Translations under genes and position numbers: made by a program
Source: Shewanella cutis
GTDB taxonomy: Bacteria; Pseudomonadota; Gammaproteobacteria; Enterobacterales; Shewanellaceae
Assembly (NCBI RefSeq): GCF_022410515.1
Contig: NZ_JACSDI010000008.1
Coordinates: forward strand, 124,001-188,000
Length of the DNA: 64,000 nt
Direction of reading: 5' to 3'
Shown: positions 52,520-62,025 of the stretch, one piece after another
How the letters are laid out: each line of letters starts with the position of its first letter
How positions within the stretch are numbered: position 1 is the stretch's first letter
Notes under the pieces: generated by a model
What the model was told of the DNA's origin: nothing
Databases searched by the model: none
Seen by the model: only the letters and a program-made list of their open reading frames with translations

Positions 52520-52803
52520 CGTGGAATTTTACTGCGACTTATCAATATTAGCAACAAGTTAGCTTAAAAAATGGCTAAAGTGTGAGTTGATATCTTAATT
52601 TTGTGCCGAGCTTGCCTGCATGCTGATTGCAGCATGTTCAGATGGTTTTGGGGAGTAGCGCCTTCAAAGGTTTGCTCATTTGAAGAAGCTATGAATTCTC
52701 ATTGCTTGCTCAATTGATATCTGGGGATTTATTGGCCTTAAAACCTTCGCTTCTGCTATGATCCCATCCCCCTTCTGAAGACTTGTTTGGATATTGCGCG
52801 AAG

Positions 52804-54819
52804 ATGAAACTCAATCCTGCCCAAAATGATGCCGTTCATTATGTTTCTGGGCCTTGCTTAGTATTAGCGGGCGCGGGCAGTGGTAAAACGCGGGTGATTA
52901 TCAACAAGATTGCCTATCTAGTGCAAAAGTGTGGCTACAATGCCCGCAATATCGCCGCGGTGACCTTTACCAATAAAGCTGCCCGTGAGATGAAGGAGCG
53001 GGTTGCGCAGTCAATGGGGCGAAAAGAAGCGCGAGGCTTGTGGATTTCAACCTTCCATACTTTAGGGCTTGAGATTGTCAAGCGTGAGCATAAAGTGCTG
53101 GGATTAAAGCCTGGCTTCTCACTGTTTGATGATCAGGACACGCTTGCACTCCTTAAAGAGCTGACCCAAAAAGAATTACAAGAAGATAAGGATTTACTGA
53201 AAGCCTTGGCGGGGGCCATTTCCAATTGGAAGGGCGGGTTGATTATTCCCGATCAGGCACGAAAGCTGGCTAAAGATGAACAGCAGCAATTGTTCGCCCT
53301 GTTATATCAACGCTATGCCCAGCATATGAAAGCTTATAACGCCTTGGATTTTGATGACTTAATTCTGCTGCCGACGCTATTGCTGCGTCACCATGAAGAA
53401 GTGCGTACTCGCTGGCAAACCAAGATCCAATACCTGCTGGTGGACGAATATCAGGATACCAACACTTCCCAGTATGAAATGGTTAAGTTACTGGTGGGCG
53501 AGCGCGCACGTTTTACCGTGGTAGGGGACGACGACCAGTCTATCTATTCATGGCGCGGGGCTAAACCACAGAATTTAGTGCTGTTGGGTAAAGACTTTCC
53601 CAAGCTTAAGCTGATTAAACTCGAGCAGAATTATCGTTCTAGCCAACGCATTTTGCGGGCGGCTAACATCCTTATCGCCAACAATCCCCATGTGTATGAT
53701 AAGTCGTTATTTAGCGAACTGGCCTACGGTGAGCCGATGCGGGTGCTGTTTGCCGCCAATGAGGAGCAAGAAGCCGAGCGCGTGGTCGCCGAGATTGTTC
53801 GTCACAAGTTTGTCGGTCGCACCCAATTTGGGGATTACGCGATTCTGTATCGGGGTAACCATCAGTCTCGCCTGCTCGAACGGGCATTGATGACTAACCG
53901 TATCCCTTACAAGTTAAGCGGCGGCACCTCGTTTTTTGCCCGTGCAGAGATTAAAGACATCATGGGCTACCTTAAATTGGTGGTAAATCCCGATGATGAT
54001 AACGCCTTTTTGCGGGTGGTTAACTTACCTAAACGGGGTATAGGTCCATCCACCTTGGAGCGTTTGGGTAACTTTGCCAACGAGAAACATATCTCCATGT
54101 TCGAGGCGATTTTTGCCCCTGAGCTGAATCATCATTTACCGCCTAATGCCATGTCGGCCTTGTATCAATTTGGTCGCTTTATTGTCGATACGGGTGAGCA
54201 CGCCGAACGAGGCGAACCGGTTGAGGCCGTAAAACAATTGATCCGTAAGATTAATTACGAAGACTATTTATACGAGACCAGTACCAGTGCCAAGGCCGCT
54301 GAAATGCGGATGAAAAATATCTCCGAGCTGTATCGCTGGGTGACGGAAATGCTCTCGGGGGATGAATTAGATGAACCTATGACCTTGCCTGAGGTGGTTA
54401 ACCGCCTAACGCTTAGAGATATGATGGAGCGTAACAGCGAAGATGAAGGCGGCGATCAGGTGCAATTAATGACGCTGCATGCGTCTAAAGGGCTGGAATT
54501 CCCCTATGTGTTTATGGTGGGGGTTGAGGAGCGCATTCTGCCGCACCAGACCAGCATAGATGAAGATAACGTCGATGAAGAACGTCGTCTTGCCTATGTG
54601 GGGATTACGCGCGCCCAGCGCGAGCTATGGTTTACTCTTTGCCGTGAGCGTCGCCAGTTTGGTGAGACCATGCGCTGCGAGCCGAGTCGTTTTCTGTATG
54701 AGTTACCGCAGGATGATCTTATTTGGGAAAACCGTAAACCGCAGCAAACAGAGCAGGAGCGCATGCAGACCGGGCGCAGCCATATCTCAAATTTAAGGGA
54801 TATGTTCAAAAAGTCGTAA
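52804..54819 (+). CDS. rep: ATP-dependent DNA helicase Rep
   Basis: A 671-residue SF1A helicase; E. coli Rep is 673. Motif I is [11 protein letters not shown], motif [15 protein letters not shown], motif [16 protein letters not shown], and the C-terminal [19 protein letters not shown] motif VI is present. The N-terminus [14 protein letters not shown] matches Rep better than UvrD. It is a 3'-5' helicase that clears protein roadblocks ahead of replication forks. The ATG at 52804 was chosen over an in-frame TTG at 52783. Confidence 0.96.
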   Translation: MKLNPAQNDAVHYVSGPCLVLAGAGSGKTRVIINKIAYLVQKCGYNARNIAAVTFTNKAAREMKERVAQSMGRKEARGLWISTFHTLGLEIVKREHKVLGLKPGFSLFDDQDTLALLKELTQKELQEDKDLLKALAGAISNWKGGLIIPDQARKLAKDEQQQLFALLYQRYAQHMKAYNALDFDDLILLPTLLLRHHEEVRTRWQTKIQYLLVDEYQDTNTSQYEMVKLLVGERARFTVVGDDDQSIYSWRGAKPQNLVLLGKDFPKLKLIKLEQNYRSSQRILRAANILIANNPHVYDKSLFSELAYGEPMRVLFAANEEQEAERVVAEIVRHKFVGRTQFGDYAILYRGNHQSRLLERALMTNRIPYKLSGGTSFFARAEIKDIMGYLKLVVNPDDDNAFLRVVNLPKRGIGPSTLERLGNFANEKHISMFEAIFAPELNHHLPPNAMSALYQFGRFIVDTGEHAERGEPVEAVKQLIRKINYEDYLYETSTSAKAAEMRMKNISELYRWVTEMLSGDELDEPMTLPEVVNRLTLRDMMERNSEDEGGDQVQLMTLHASKGLEFPYVFMVGVEERILPHQTSIDEDNVDEERRLAYVGITRAQRELWFTLCRERRQFGETMRCEPSRFLYELPQDDLIWENRKPQQTEQERMQTGRSHISNLRDMFKKS

Positions 54820-55037
54820 TGGCTTTTCAAAGGCATATTGAGAGTTCAGGGTTATTTGTGCAACTAAATGCTGCCTGAAGGGGGCTGGCAAGCTCAACTG
54901 TGACTTTATGTCATAAGGGCCGCTCGCCATTTACGTAGCATCACTACAGGTCATTCCTCGTTTCGCGAGCACCAGCTTGCAGAGCGAACAATCTTCAATC
55001 TAGAAAAGTCCACACCCTAGTCATGTGATTGCGGTGG

Positions 55038-57668
55038 TTATGCGCAAACCAGTTGCTGCGTTTCCACTAAGGCAAAAGGAGAGGCTAAGGCACAACCTTG
55101 ACCAAAGCGGTAACCTAGCGCATGGAATATATTGATTTGCTCAGGGGATTGCAGCCCGTCGACAAAGGTTTGTAACTCCAAGGTTGAGGCCGCCTTTTGA
55201 TAGGCTGACATTAGCTTAATATGTTGTTCATTCTGCAATTGTTTCGTGATATTCGCATCAAGCTTGAGGCCTTTTAATGGCAGAAACAACAAACTATTTA
55301 ACGGACTATGACCGCTTCCGTAGTGGCTAATCCCTAAGTTCACGCCCAGTTTATTTAATAATTCAAAGCCGCTAATGTGATTCTCCGTTTCTTGAACCAA
55401 GGCTTTTTCATTAAAAAATAACCATAATTGAGAGAGAGGAAGCTGAGTCTGCTTTAGGGTGGTTTTAAGCCCACGTAGTATATGCTTATGCTTAAGATGT
55501 TGACTGGAAAGCATAAGATGTAAATCAAGGTTATCTCCATGGCTTATCAATAGTTGGTGATAACACTTATCCAATAAGCGAATCGCATACTTATCCAGCT
55601 CAACTTGTAAGTTTGCTTGCTCGGCTAATTTGCTCAGGACTTCTTGCGGGATACTTCCCCATTGGGGGTGCTCCCAGCTTAATTGACATTCTAAGGAACG
55701 GGTTTGTCGGGTTTGTAAATCGACAATCGGCAGGAAGTTGAGCTGTAACTCATCCGCTTGCAGTGCCTGTCTAAAATCATTCTCGAAAGCAATATCCTGC
55801 ATTTTTTGTTGTGAGGCACTATCGTCAAAAATCACATAACAACCTTTACCATTTGCCTTGGCTTGATACATAGCTGTGTCGGCATTACGTAACATTGACT
55901 CACTGGTATCCGACTTATTACCGCTGATAGTAATCCCGATGCTGGCACCCGAATGGAACTCGATCGTCCCAAAATGATAGGACTGGGAGATTTTTCGGAT
56001 AACCCGTTCGGCAACATCACGCGCATCGTTCATGTCGTTGATGGTATCGAGCAGGATGACAAACTCATCACCACCGAGTCTGGCTAGGGTATCGTTACTG
56101 CGGATACAGGAACGTAAGCGAGTGGCGGTTTCAATTAAAAACCTATCGCCCTCTAAATGTCCCATTGTGTCGTTAATTAGCTTAAAGCGGTCAAGATCGA
56201 TAAACAGCAAGGCAAACTGCTCTAGGCTATGGCGGCGAACGTGTTTAATCGCGTGATTAAGTCGCTCCATAAACATGGCGCGATTGGGCAGCCCAGTTAG
56301 CGCATCGTGTTTAGCATCATGGACGAGTTTTGCTTCCATATTACGGCGCTGGCGGATCTCCTTCTCTAGATCCTTATTGAGTTCAGCAAGGGCTGTTGTC
56401 CGAGCAGCCACTTTTTCTTCTAGCTCTTCATAACTACGGCGTAATGACTCTGCAGCGAGTTTTTTCTCGATCGCAGCACCAATATGCTGTGATACAAAGG
56501 TAAGTAACTCCAAATCTTTCGTTTGGTAGTTTTGAGTCATGCTAAAGCTATAAATGGTTAGCGCGCCGCGTACTTCATCATGGATAAACAACGGAATGCC
56601 AATCCATTGATGCATCGTTTGGGTATGATTAAGCGTCGGCGCCTTAGCGTAAATTTCTTTTGCGGCAATCAGGTTATTAATATCATTTTGGTCTAGTAGC
56701 AGGGGGCGCTTGTGTTTGAGCATATACTCTGTGAGCCCATCCTGTAATGGCCGAGTTCCAGGGTGTTGACTTCCTAATTGGGAGACATAAAACGGGAAGG
56801 TTAAATGGGTACCTTCTTCATTTAACAGAGCGATATAGCAGTTATTGGCTGGGATCAGATGACGGATTACATTATGTAACTGAGTGTAAAACACTGGATT
56901 ATCCGAACCAGAGCTTGCTAGTTCTGCAATTTCAAATAGGGACTTTTGGAGTCGCTCAGCTCTTCGCCTCTCATACACTTCTTGCTTAAGCTTATCGTAG
57001 GCTTGGCTAAGCTCTTTAGTACGCTGTTGTATAGCTTGCTCTAATTGTTCTTGATGCTTAAGCCTTTCCATCACGCCGGTAATATGGTGGCAAATAAAGG
57101 TCATTAACTCGACTTCGATATCGCCATAACTCACATTGGTATCATAGGTTTGCACAACAAGTACCGCAGTGACTATGTCTTCATGCTTAATGGGCACTCC
57201 TAGCCAAAGGTGACAAGGAGAACCTAAGTTGACAATCTCCTCTGCGTGGACGAGCTCATCCACTTTAGATTCATCGCACAATAGGGTTTTACCCGTGCGA
57301 AATACATAACCTGTTAACCCTTGCTGTAACAATGTTGATAGTGACTGCTCTGGATAAAGTTGGGAAGGATGCGCGTCTTTCTCATCGGCAAAGAAGGGAA
57401 CTGAAATGGCACCGCTATTCACATTGAGAGTCGCGATAAAAAAATTATCCGCGGAGATAAGCTGTTTTAGGTGGTGATGAACCCCTAAGTAAAATTCTTC
57501 CAGCGAGGAAACCTGAGTGGCAATATGGGACAATTCGAGTAACGCATTTTGAACGACTTCCGCACGCTTGTACTTATTCGCCAAATATTTAAGGCGATTA
57601 AGTCTCTTTTTTAAGCGTTCAACCTCATGTGCTCGAGGTGGGGTAGTTTCATCTTCATCCCTAAACAT
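55038..57668 (-). CDS. Sensor diguanylate cyclase: GAF-GAF-GGDEF with degenerate EAL
   Basis: An 876-residue soluble protein. Order (numbered from the GTG at 57677): coiled coil (15-45), GAF (50-205), coiled coil, GAF (245-405), coiled coil (405-450), GGDEF (455-620) and EAL-like (630-879). The cyclase motif GGDEF at 535-539 is intact and the inhibitory I-site RSND (526-529) is present. The EAL signature is replaced by ECQLSW at 663, the DDFG motif by ISHYG, and the catalytic Glu of the loop is not seen (FVDGLQ), so phosphodiesterase activity is probably lost. It should make c-di-GMP; GAF ligands are unknown. Starts at ATG 57668 or GTG 57677. Confidence 0.88.
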   Translation of the reverse strand: MFRDEDETTPPRAHEVERLKKRLNRLKYLANKYKRAEVVQNALLELSHIATQVSSLEEFYLGVHHHLKQLISADNFFIATLNVNSGAISVPFFADEKDAHPSQLYPEQSLSTLLQQGLTGYVFRTGKTLLCDESKVDELVHAEEIVNLGSPCHLWLGVPIKHEDIVTAVLVVQTYDTNVSYGDIEVELMTFICHHITGVMERLKHQEQLEQAIQQRTKELSQAYDKLKQEVYERRRAERLQKSLFEIAELASSGSDNPVFYTQLHNVIRHLIPANNCYIALLNEEGTHLTFPFYVSQLGSQHPGTRPLQDGLTEYMLKHKRPLLLDQNDINNLIAAKEIYAKAPTLNHTQTMHQWIGIPLFIHDEVRGALTIYSFSMTQNYQTKDLELLTFVSQHIGAAIEKKLAAESLRRSYEELEEKVAARTTALAELNKDLEKEIRQRRNMEAKLVHDAKHDALTGLPNRAMFMERLNHAIKHVRRHSLEQFALLFIDLDRFKLINDTMGHLEGDRFLIETATRLRSCIRSNDTLARLGGDEFVILLDTINDMNDARDVAERVIRKISQSYHFGTIEFHSGASIGITISGNKSDTSESMLRNADTAMYQAKANGKGCYVIFDDSASQQKMQDIAFENDFRQALQADELQLNFLPIVDLQTRQTRSLECQLSWEHPQWGSIPQEVLSKLAEQANLQVELDKYAIRLLDKCYHQLLISHGDNLDLHLMLSSQHLKHKHILRGLKTTLKQTQLPLSQLWLFFNEKALVQETENHISGFELLNKLGVNLGISHYGSGHSPLNSLLFLPLKGLKLDANITKQLQNEQHIKLMSAYQKAASTLELQTFVDGLQSPEQINIFHALGYRFGQGCALASPFALVETQQLVCA

Positions 57669-57825
57669 GATACTCACTAATCAGTTCTGCGTTAATTGTT
57701 TACCAAACGTTATAATTAACATGAAATACCGTAACATCCAAGTCATATTTACGCTGTTATTCCGCTGAAAAAGCATGCTAATGTATCAAAACTTGAGCAG
57801 TCAGCAAAAAAGTGCAAAATAGCTA

Positions 57826-57863
57826 TAGACTCAAGGGCTATTTGTCCATACTATATGCGGCGC
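57826..57863 (+). promoter_or_regulatory. Candidate promoter of the tRNA operon
   Basis: TAGACT (57826-57831), a 17-base spacer and TACTAT (57849-57854), followed by the GC-rich GCGGCGC discriminator typical of stringently controlled stable-RNA promoters. The first tRNA begins 13 bases later. Both hexamers match consensus at four of six positions. Confidence 0.45.
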
Positions 57864-57875
57864 TAACCAAGGCGA

Positions 57876-57952
57876 GCGCCCATAGCTCAGCTGGATAGAG
57901 CGCACCCCTCCGGAGGGTGAGGCCGAAGGTTCGAATCCTTTTGGGCGCACCA
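57876..57952 (+). tRNA. tRNA-Arg (anticodon CCG)
   Basis: 77 bases with encoded CCA. Acceptor stem GCGCCCA pairs with TGGGCGC; D arm GCTC/GAGC; anticodon stem CACCC/GGGTG with loop CTCCGGA giving anticodon CCG; T arm GAAGG/CCTTT with TTCGAAT loop. Confidence 0.97.
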
Positions 57953-58003
57953 CTTCCGAATGAGTTGTGAGCTTCTTTGTTAGCAATATAAGTGAAAGTC
58001 AGT

Positions 58004-58080
58004 GGTGATTGTAGCTCAGTTGGTAGAGTCCCGGATTGTGATTCCGGTTGTCGTGGGTTCGAGCCCCATCAGTCACCCCA
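58004..58080 (+). tRNA. tRNA-His (anticodon GTG)
   Basis: 77 bases including the extra 5' G (position -1) that marks tRNA-His, and an encoded CCA. Acceptor GTGATTG pairs with CAGTCAC (one wobble); anticodon stem CCGGA/TCCGG with loop TTGTGAT gives anticodon GTG; T loop TTCGAGC. Confidence 0.97.
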
Positions 58081-58095
58081 TTTCATTTAATATCT

Positions 58096-58172
<77 letters not shown>

Positions 58173-58225
58173 CATTCTTCGCATAACTAGCGCGCTTGGA
58201 TATCTAGGCAAATAGTTAACAGTTA

Positions 58226-58302
<77 letters not shown>

Positions 58303-58311
58303 ATTACATTG

Positions 58312-58349
58312 AAGCTTCAGAATTTCGAAAGAATGACTGAGGCTTTTTT
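58312..58349 (+). terminator. Terminator of the tRNA operon
   Basis: Arms AAGCTTCAG and CTGAGGCTT pair with one mismatch (or wobble) around a 16-base loop, followed by a T-run. Lies 10 bases past the last tRNA. Confidence 0.75.
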
Positions 58350-58427
58350 GTATCTATTTTTTGTTCTTTGTTGCTGGTGATTAGGTCTAGTCCTGATGGG
58401 TTAAGGTTTTTTGATCACATGCTACTT

Positions 58428-58706
58428 ATACCAATCACATTAAATATCTAATCAGTTAAGAGCCTCACAGGCATCCCACTCCAAGGCGCATTGACGCAGA
58501 AATGGTTATTCCCTTTTAAGTCAATGCAACATCGGAGTGGGATGCCTGTGTGGTTCCCAAAGTGCGGCTGATGTTCACTGTATGGCAACGCGCTTTATAC
58601 TGCGTTTAAGGCTTTCGACAGAGCACCGCTATGCCTTCAAGCCTTCGCCTTGTCTAAAGCGCGTTGAATTCCCGCTGAATGAACAGATATTTAATACGAT
58701 TGGTAT
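58428..58706. mobile_element. MITE-like element with terminal inverted repeats
   Basis: About 280 bases bounded by inverted termini: ATACCAATCACATTAAATAT at the left and the complement of ATACCAATCGTATTAAATAT at the right. Inside, CACAGGCATCCCACTCC (near 58465) is repeated as a perfect 17-base inverted copy near 58536, so part can fold into a strong hairpin. No transposase is encoded. A truncated relative is at 41849-41952. A small open frame across it is spurious. Confidence 0.78.
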
Positions 58707-58725
58707 TATAAGGTTTACCACATAA

Positions 58726-58749
58726 ATTAGGCTCCCGAAGGAGCCTAAT
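58726..58749 (-). terminator. Terminator of the lap operon
   Basis: Perfect 10-bp arms ATTAGGCTCC and GGAGCCTAAT with loop CGAA. Lies 16 bases past the lapD stop in the leftward direction. Confidence 0.85.
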
Positions 58750-58765
58750 CGCAGTGATGCTTAAG

Positions 58766-60685
58766 TTAGTCAATATTCTCTGGTGGCGCAATAAAGCCCT
58801 GATAGGCGTCTGTTTTTAGCTCATTAAAACGTTCTAGCTGTGCTTTTTCTTGAATGCCTGTGACTATTACTTGAATATCCAATCCCTTGGCGACATTGAT
58901 AATAGCGCGGCAGAGCTCGCTATTATGTGAGGCCTCATCGTAGTAGGAGAAGGATTGATCGAGTTTCACATAGCTTGGTCTCAGTTCTTGCAAGTAAGAC
59001 ATTGAACCAAATTGGCGGCCAAAATGGTCAATACCAAATTTAGCACCGTTGTCCCTAATAATATTGCAAAGGCGTGTACAGGATTCTAAATCGCTATAAA
59101 CACCAGCTTCAGGGATCTCAAAGCAAATTCGTTCAACGAGCATTGCATTGCGCAGGAAGTGCTTGAGCCAATCATGGAATTGGCTATCACTGATACTTTG
59201 ATAGGTTAAGTTTATTGCCAATGGCTCATAATTACGCTCAAGTAATTTTTGCTCGTAAACGGTTTCGATTAGGCACTTATCGAGTAGTGCACCTAATGAC
59301 AACAGTTCGATATAGGGCATAAATTGGCCGGCATGGGCAACCTTATCGCCCAATTCGAGTTGGCAGTAGAGTTCCCTTTGGGTGACGCCATCGCCATTAC
59401 AAAACTGGATCGGCTGCCAACGGAATTTAAATTTCTTGTTGCTAATGGCGTGGCTCAGGTTGTCGCGCCATTGCTCACGGGTGAAGAGCTGTTGTTCTGT
59501 CGTCTCAAACCAATGAAAGGTTTTGTTGTCTTTTAGCGCTTTTTGTAAGGCATTATCCGCTTGTGCAAGAATGTCGGAAACTTTCATTTGTCCAACGCGC
59601 TCTGCAACTCCTATCGCAAAATTCTCATTGGGTTTACAACCCGCTTTAGAGATTTCTTGATTGATTGTGCGGATCAGTGTTTGCAGGTATTTGCTAATTT
59701 GATCGTGCTCGACATCGGTAACAAGGAAGGCAAACTCAAAAGCGGCAATCCGTGCAATGACCGATGGGGTGATTTCATTTAATTGTTGTACTAGCTTCTC
59801 TGCGAGTAGGCGAATCGTTTCATCGCGAACTTGGTATCCATACTTACTGTGTACTTCTTCGAGCCAATCGAGTTTAGCTAAAAATAGTGCACCACTGCTA
59901 GGTTCGCTTAGCCAGCCATTAAGACGACTTACCACATATTGGCGATTCGGCAGTCCTGAGGCGGGATCAGTGAGGTTCTTTTTACGTAATGAGCTCACCT
60001 CTTCGTCGAGGGAGTGGAAGAGTTGTTTTAGTTGGGTGGACATACTATTAAATGCCACCACTAAATCCTTTAATTCTGCGGTTTTGGGCAGTGGCATATC
60101 TGGACCAAACTGCCTTGCTGCAATCTTTTTTGCGTGTTCAGATAAAGTATGTAGCGGCTTTAAAATCCACGTTAGTCCTAATCTTGCGGTAATGATGGCG
60201 ACCAAAAACAGCAATGAAAAGGCGATAATGGTGTTGGACATGATCCGCCATAATTCATGGTAACCAAAGCCGGGATGGGCCGTAATTTCAAGCTGTGCTA
60301 GTTGTAACCATCCTGAGGTAATAGTGCTTTCTTTTTTGATGGTTTTAAAGAGATTCAAATTGATAAACCATTGAGGTACATCATCAATTTTAATAGGGTT
60401 ATTCCATTCCTGTTGTTTGCCGTCAACCATCCATGTCAATTTGATATTGTTATAATAGCCGCCTTCAAAAATAACGTTGACTAGGGTTTCTGCTGCAACG
60501 GTATCTCCGGCCTCAAGTGCGGGGGTCAGCATTAAACCAAGCGAGGTACTGGCATTGTTTAGATCCGATTCCATTTGCTTGGTTAAAAAGCTTTGAGTCT
60601 CCGTAAATTGCACATAGCCAAGACTTGCTACAACTAACAAGAACAGGCTAAAAAGCAGCGAATAAATCTGTCTAAACAGTGTCAT
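58766..60685 (-). CDS. lapD: LapD-like inner membrane c-di-GMP receptor
   Basis: A 639-residue protein with LapD architecture: transmembrane helix (about 6-24), periplasmic LapD_MoxY_N domain (25-145), second helix (150-170), HAMP (170-225), degenerate GGDEF (240-390; the motif is AAFEF) and degenerate EAL (400-639; ELYCQL in place of EAL, IDHFG partly kept). Loss of both catalytic motifs is expected for a receptor that binds c-di-GMP and sequesters the protease LapG, keeping adhesin on the cell. lapG is 8 bases upstream in the operon. Confidence 0.93.
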   Translation of the reverse strand: MTLFRQIYSLLFSLFLLVVASLGYVQFTETQSFLTKQMESDLNNASTSLGLMLTPALEAGDTVAAETLVNVIFEGGYYNNIKLTWMVDGKQQEWNNPIKIDDVPQWFINLNLFKTIKKESTITSGWLQLAQLEITAHPGFGYHELWRIMSNTIIAFSLLFLVAIITARLGLTWILKPLHTLSEHAKKIAARQFGPDMPLPKTAELKDLVVAFNSMSTQLKQLFHSLDEEVSSLRKKNLTDPASGLPNRQYVVSRLNGWLSEPSSGALFLAKLDWLEEVHSKYGYQVRDETIRLLAEKLVQQLNEITPSVIARIAAFEFAFLVTDVEHDQISKYLQTLIRTINQEISKAGCKPNENFAIGVAERVGQMKVSDILAQADNALQKALKDNKTFHWFETTEQQLFTREQWRDNLSHAISNKKFKFRWQPIQFCNGDGVTQRELYCQLELGDKVAHAGQFMPYIELLSLGALLDKCLIETVYEQKLLERNYEPLAINLTYQSISDSQFHDWLKHFLRNAMLVERICFEIPEAGVYSDLESCTRLCNIIRDNGAKFGIDHFGRQFGSMSYLQELRPSYVKLDQSFSYYDEASHNSELCRAIINVAKGLDIQVIVTGIQEKAQLERFNELKTDAYQGFIAPPENID

Positions 60686-60693
60686 CTTGGGTG

Positions 60694-61401
60694 CTACTCC
60701 AGTTTTAATTTGGGTTGTCTTAAGCGATCAACCCCTAACCTATGGGTTAGGTCATTCCATTTTTCGAGTCGTGTTGACGAGCCAGCTAAAACGCCTCGTC
60801 CCTGTTCTTTGTTAAGCCATAATTGTTTACCGTTAAAACTGTAAACGGGGATCAGATCTTTACGTTGAGTAGCAGGTTTGATGACATGATCGAGATTATC
60901 GAGCACTAAAGGGATGGATGCAGGCGTATCATAGTAAGCCAATACCATATGATATTGATTCACGCTGGTTGCTTTAACCATGGTGATCCGCATCTTATCC
61001 TCGGGTACACCTAACTCAAGCAGCGTGAAATACTTGGCGATTGAAAAATCTTCACAATCTCCACCATTGACTCCAATAAACTCCATCGGAGTGGCCCAAT
61101 AGTTTGATTCTCCCCATAATTTTATGTCATCAACGAAGCGGAATAAATTGAAAAAATTGTTAACTTTCAATAACTTTTCTTTTTCGTCAACCGTGCTTGC
61201 CTCCGCCAACACTTTAAACCAAGCTCTTGCTCGCATACCTGCTCGCTCACCATAACGTTTTTCTAGCGTAGAAGTGATTTTGGCTTCGTCGAGTTTTTGG
61301 GTTGGAGCGGCATATAGACAGCTAATCCCTAACGCAGACACAACTAGGCATGAGCGGCAGGCTCGAAAAAACGCATTGTTACCTTTTAGCCTGCCGTTCA
61401 T
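60694..61401 (-). CDS. lapG: LapG-like periplasmic cysteine protease
   Basis: A 235-residue exported transglutaminase-like cysteine proteinase. A signal segment covers about residues 15-32. The catalytic triad appears as Cys116 (GGDCEDFS), His151 (NQYHMVLAY) and Asp168 (LVLDNLD), and an acidic PEDKMR segment (around 133-138) falls where LapG binds calcium. LapG cleaves the N-terminus of large RTX adhesins (LapA/BpfA type) to release biofilm, unless held by LapD. The adhesin gene itself is not in the window. OmpA-like and TolC genes precede it. Confidence 0.93.
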   Translation of the reverse strand: MNGRLKGNNAFFRACRSCLVVSALGISCLYAAPTQKLDEAKITSTLEKRYGERAGMRARAWFKVLAEASTVDEKEKLLKVNNFFNLFRFVDDIKLWGESNYWATPMEFIGVNGGDCEDFSIAKYFTLLELGVPEDKMRITMVKATSVNQYHMVLAYYDTPASIPLVLDNLDHVIKPATQRKDLIPVYSFNGKQLWLNKEQGRGVLAGSSTRLEKWNDLTHRLGVDRLRQPKLKLE

Positions 61402-61419
61402 AGCCTACTCTATTGGTGT

Positions 61420-62025
61420 TTAATTGGTGTCATCGACGGAATAAATCGTCCATTTCATATCTGTTGCTGTATCGTCACCCGTCACCTCTGCAACGACTCT
61501 ACGGTTACGCATTTCAGCTTCAGGAGTCTGCTCTAAAACAATTGGACGACTTGAACCATAGCCTATGGCTGTCAGTCGGCTTCTGTCGATACTGAAACGT
61601 TCGGCGAGAACGGCGGTAACAGCATTAGCACGCTCCTGCGATAATTCCGTGTTTCTTTCGTCCGTGCCTGTACGACTTGTGTGTCCTTCAATGGTCACTT
61701 TAGTTGTGGGATATTGACGTAAGAATATCGCCACTTCTTCGATTTGAGGATAATACTCTGGTGCAATATAAGCTGAGTTGTTAGGAAATAATACATTGAT
61801 TTCCTTACGTTCATTAATTGACTTTACTTGACCGCAGCCATAGTTATCCGTGCCAGCACCCTTTGCCGTTTCGTTGCAACGTTCACGGGCTTCAATGACT
61901 CCATCACCATCCTTATCAGCAAGATCGGATGCCTGAGTCGTGGTCATCTCGTCAATATTGACTGTATCGCGTATGGAGCAACCCGCTAACAGCGTCACGC
62001 TAAGTAATAAGATAGACGTTTTCAT
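61420..62025 (-). CDS. OmpA-family lipoprotein of the type I secretion operon
   Basis: A 201-residue lipoprotein: signal with lipobox LLAGC (Cys near 16), a Ca-binding-like DKDGDGVIEARERC segment (about 37-50), then the OmpA C-terminal peptidoglycan-binding domain (about 72-185: VTIEGHTSRTGTDERNTELSQERANAV, shown in pieces here as GHTSRTGTDERN and LSQERANAV; conserved Asp and Arg are present). It would tie the outer membrane to peptidoglycan near the secretion channel. The start overlaps the TolC-type gene stop (ATGA). Confidence 0.9.
   Translation of the reverse strand: MKTSILLLSVTLLAGCSIRDTVNIDEMTTTQASDLADKDGDGVIEARERCNETAKGAGTDNYGCGQVKSINERKEINVLFPNNSAYIAPEYYPQIEEVAIFLRQYPTTKVTIEGHTSRTGTDERNTELSQERANAVTAVLAERFSIDRSRLTAIGYGSSRPIVLEQTPEAEMRNRRVVAEVTGDDTATDMKWTIYSVDDTN

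Noticed and set aside
58537..58725. 62-codon open frame on the plus strand
   Set aside because: It lies almost entirely in the MITE-like element, extends past its right terminus and has no protein-like features.
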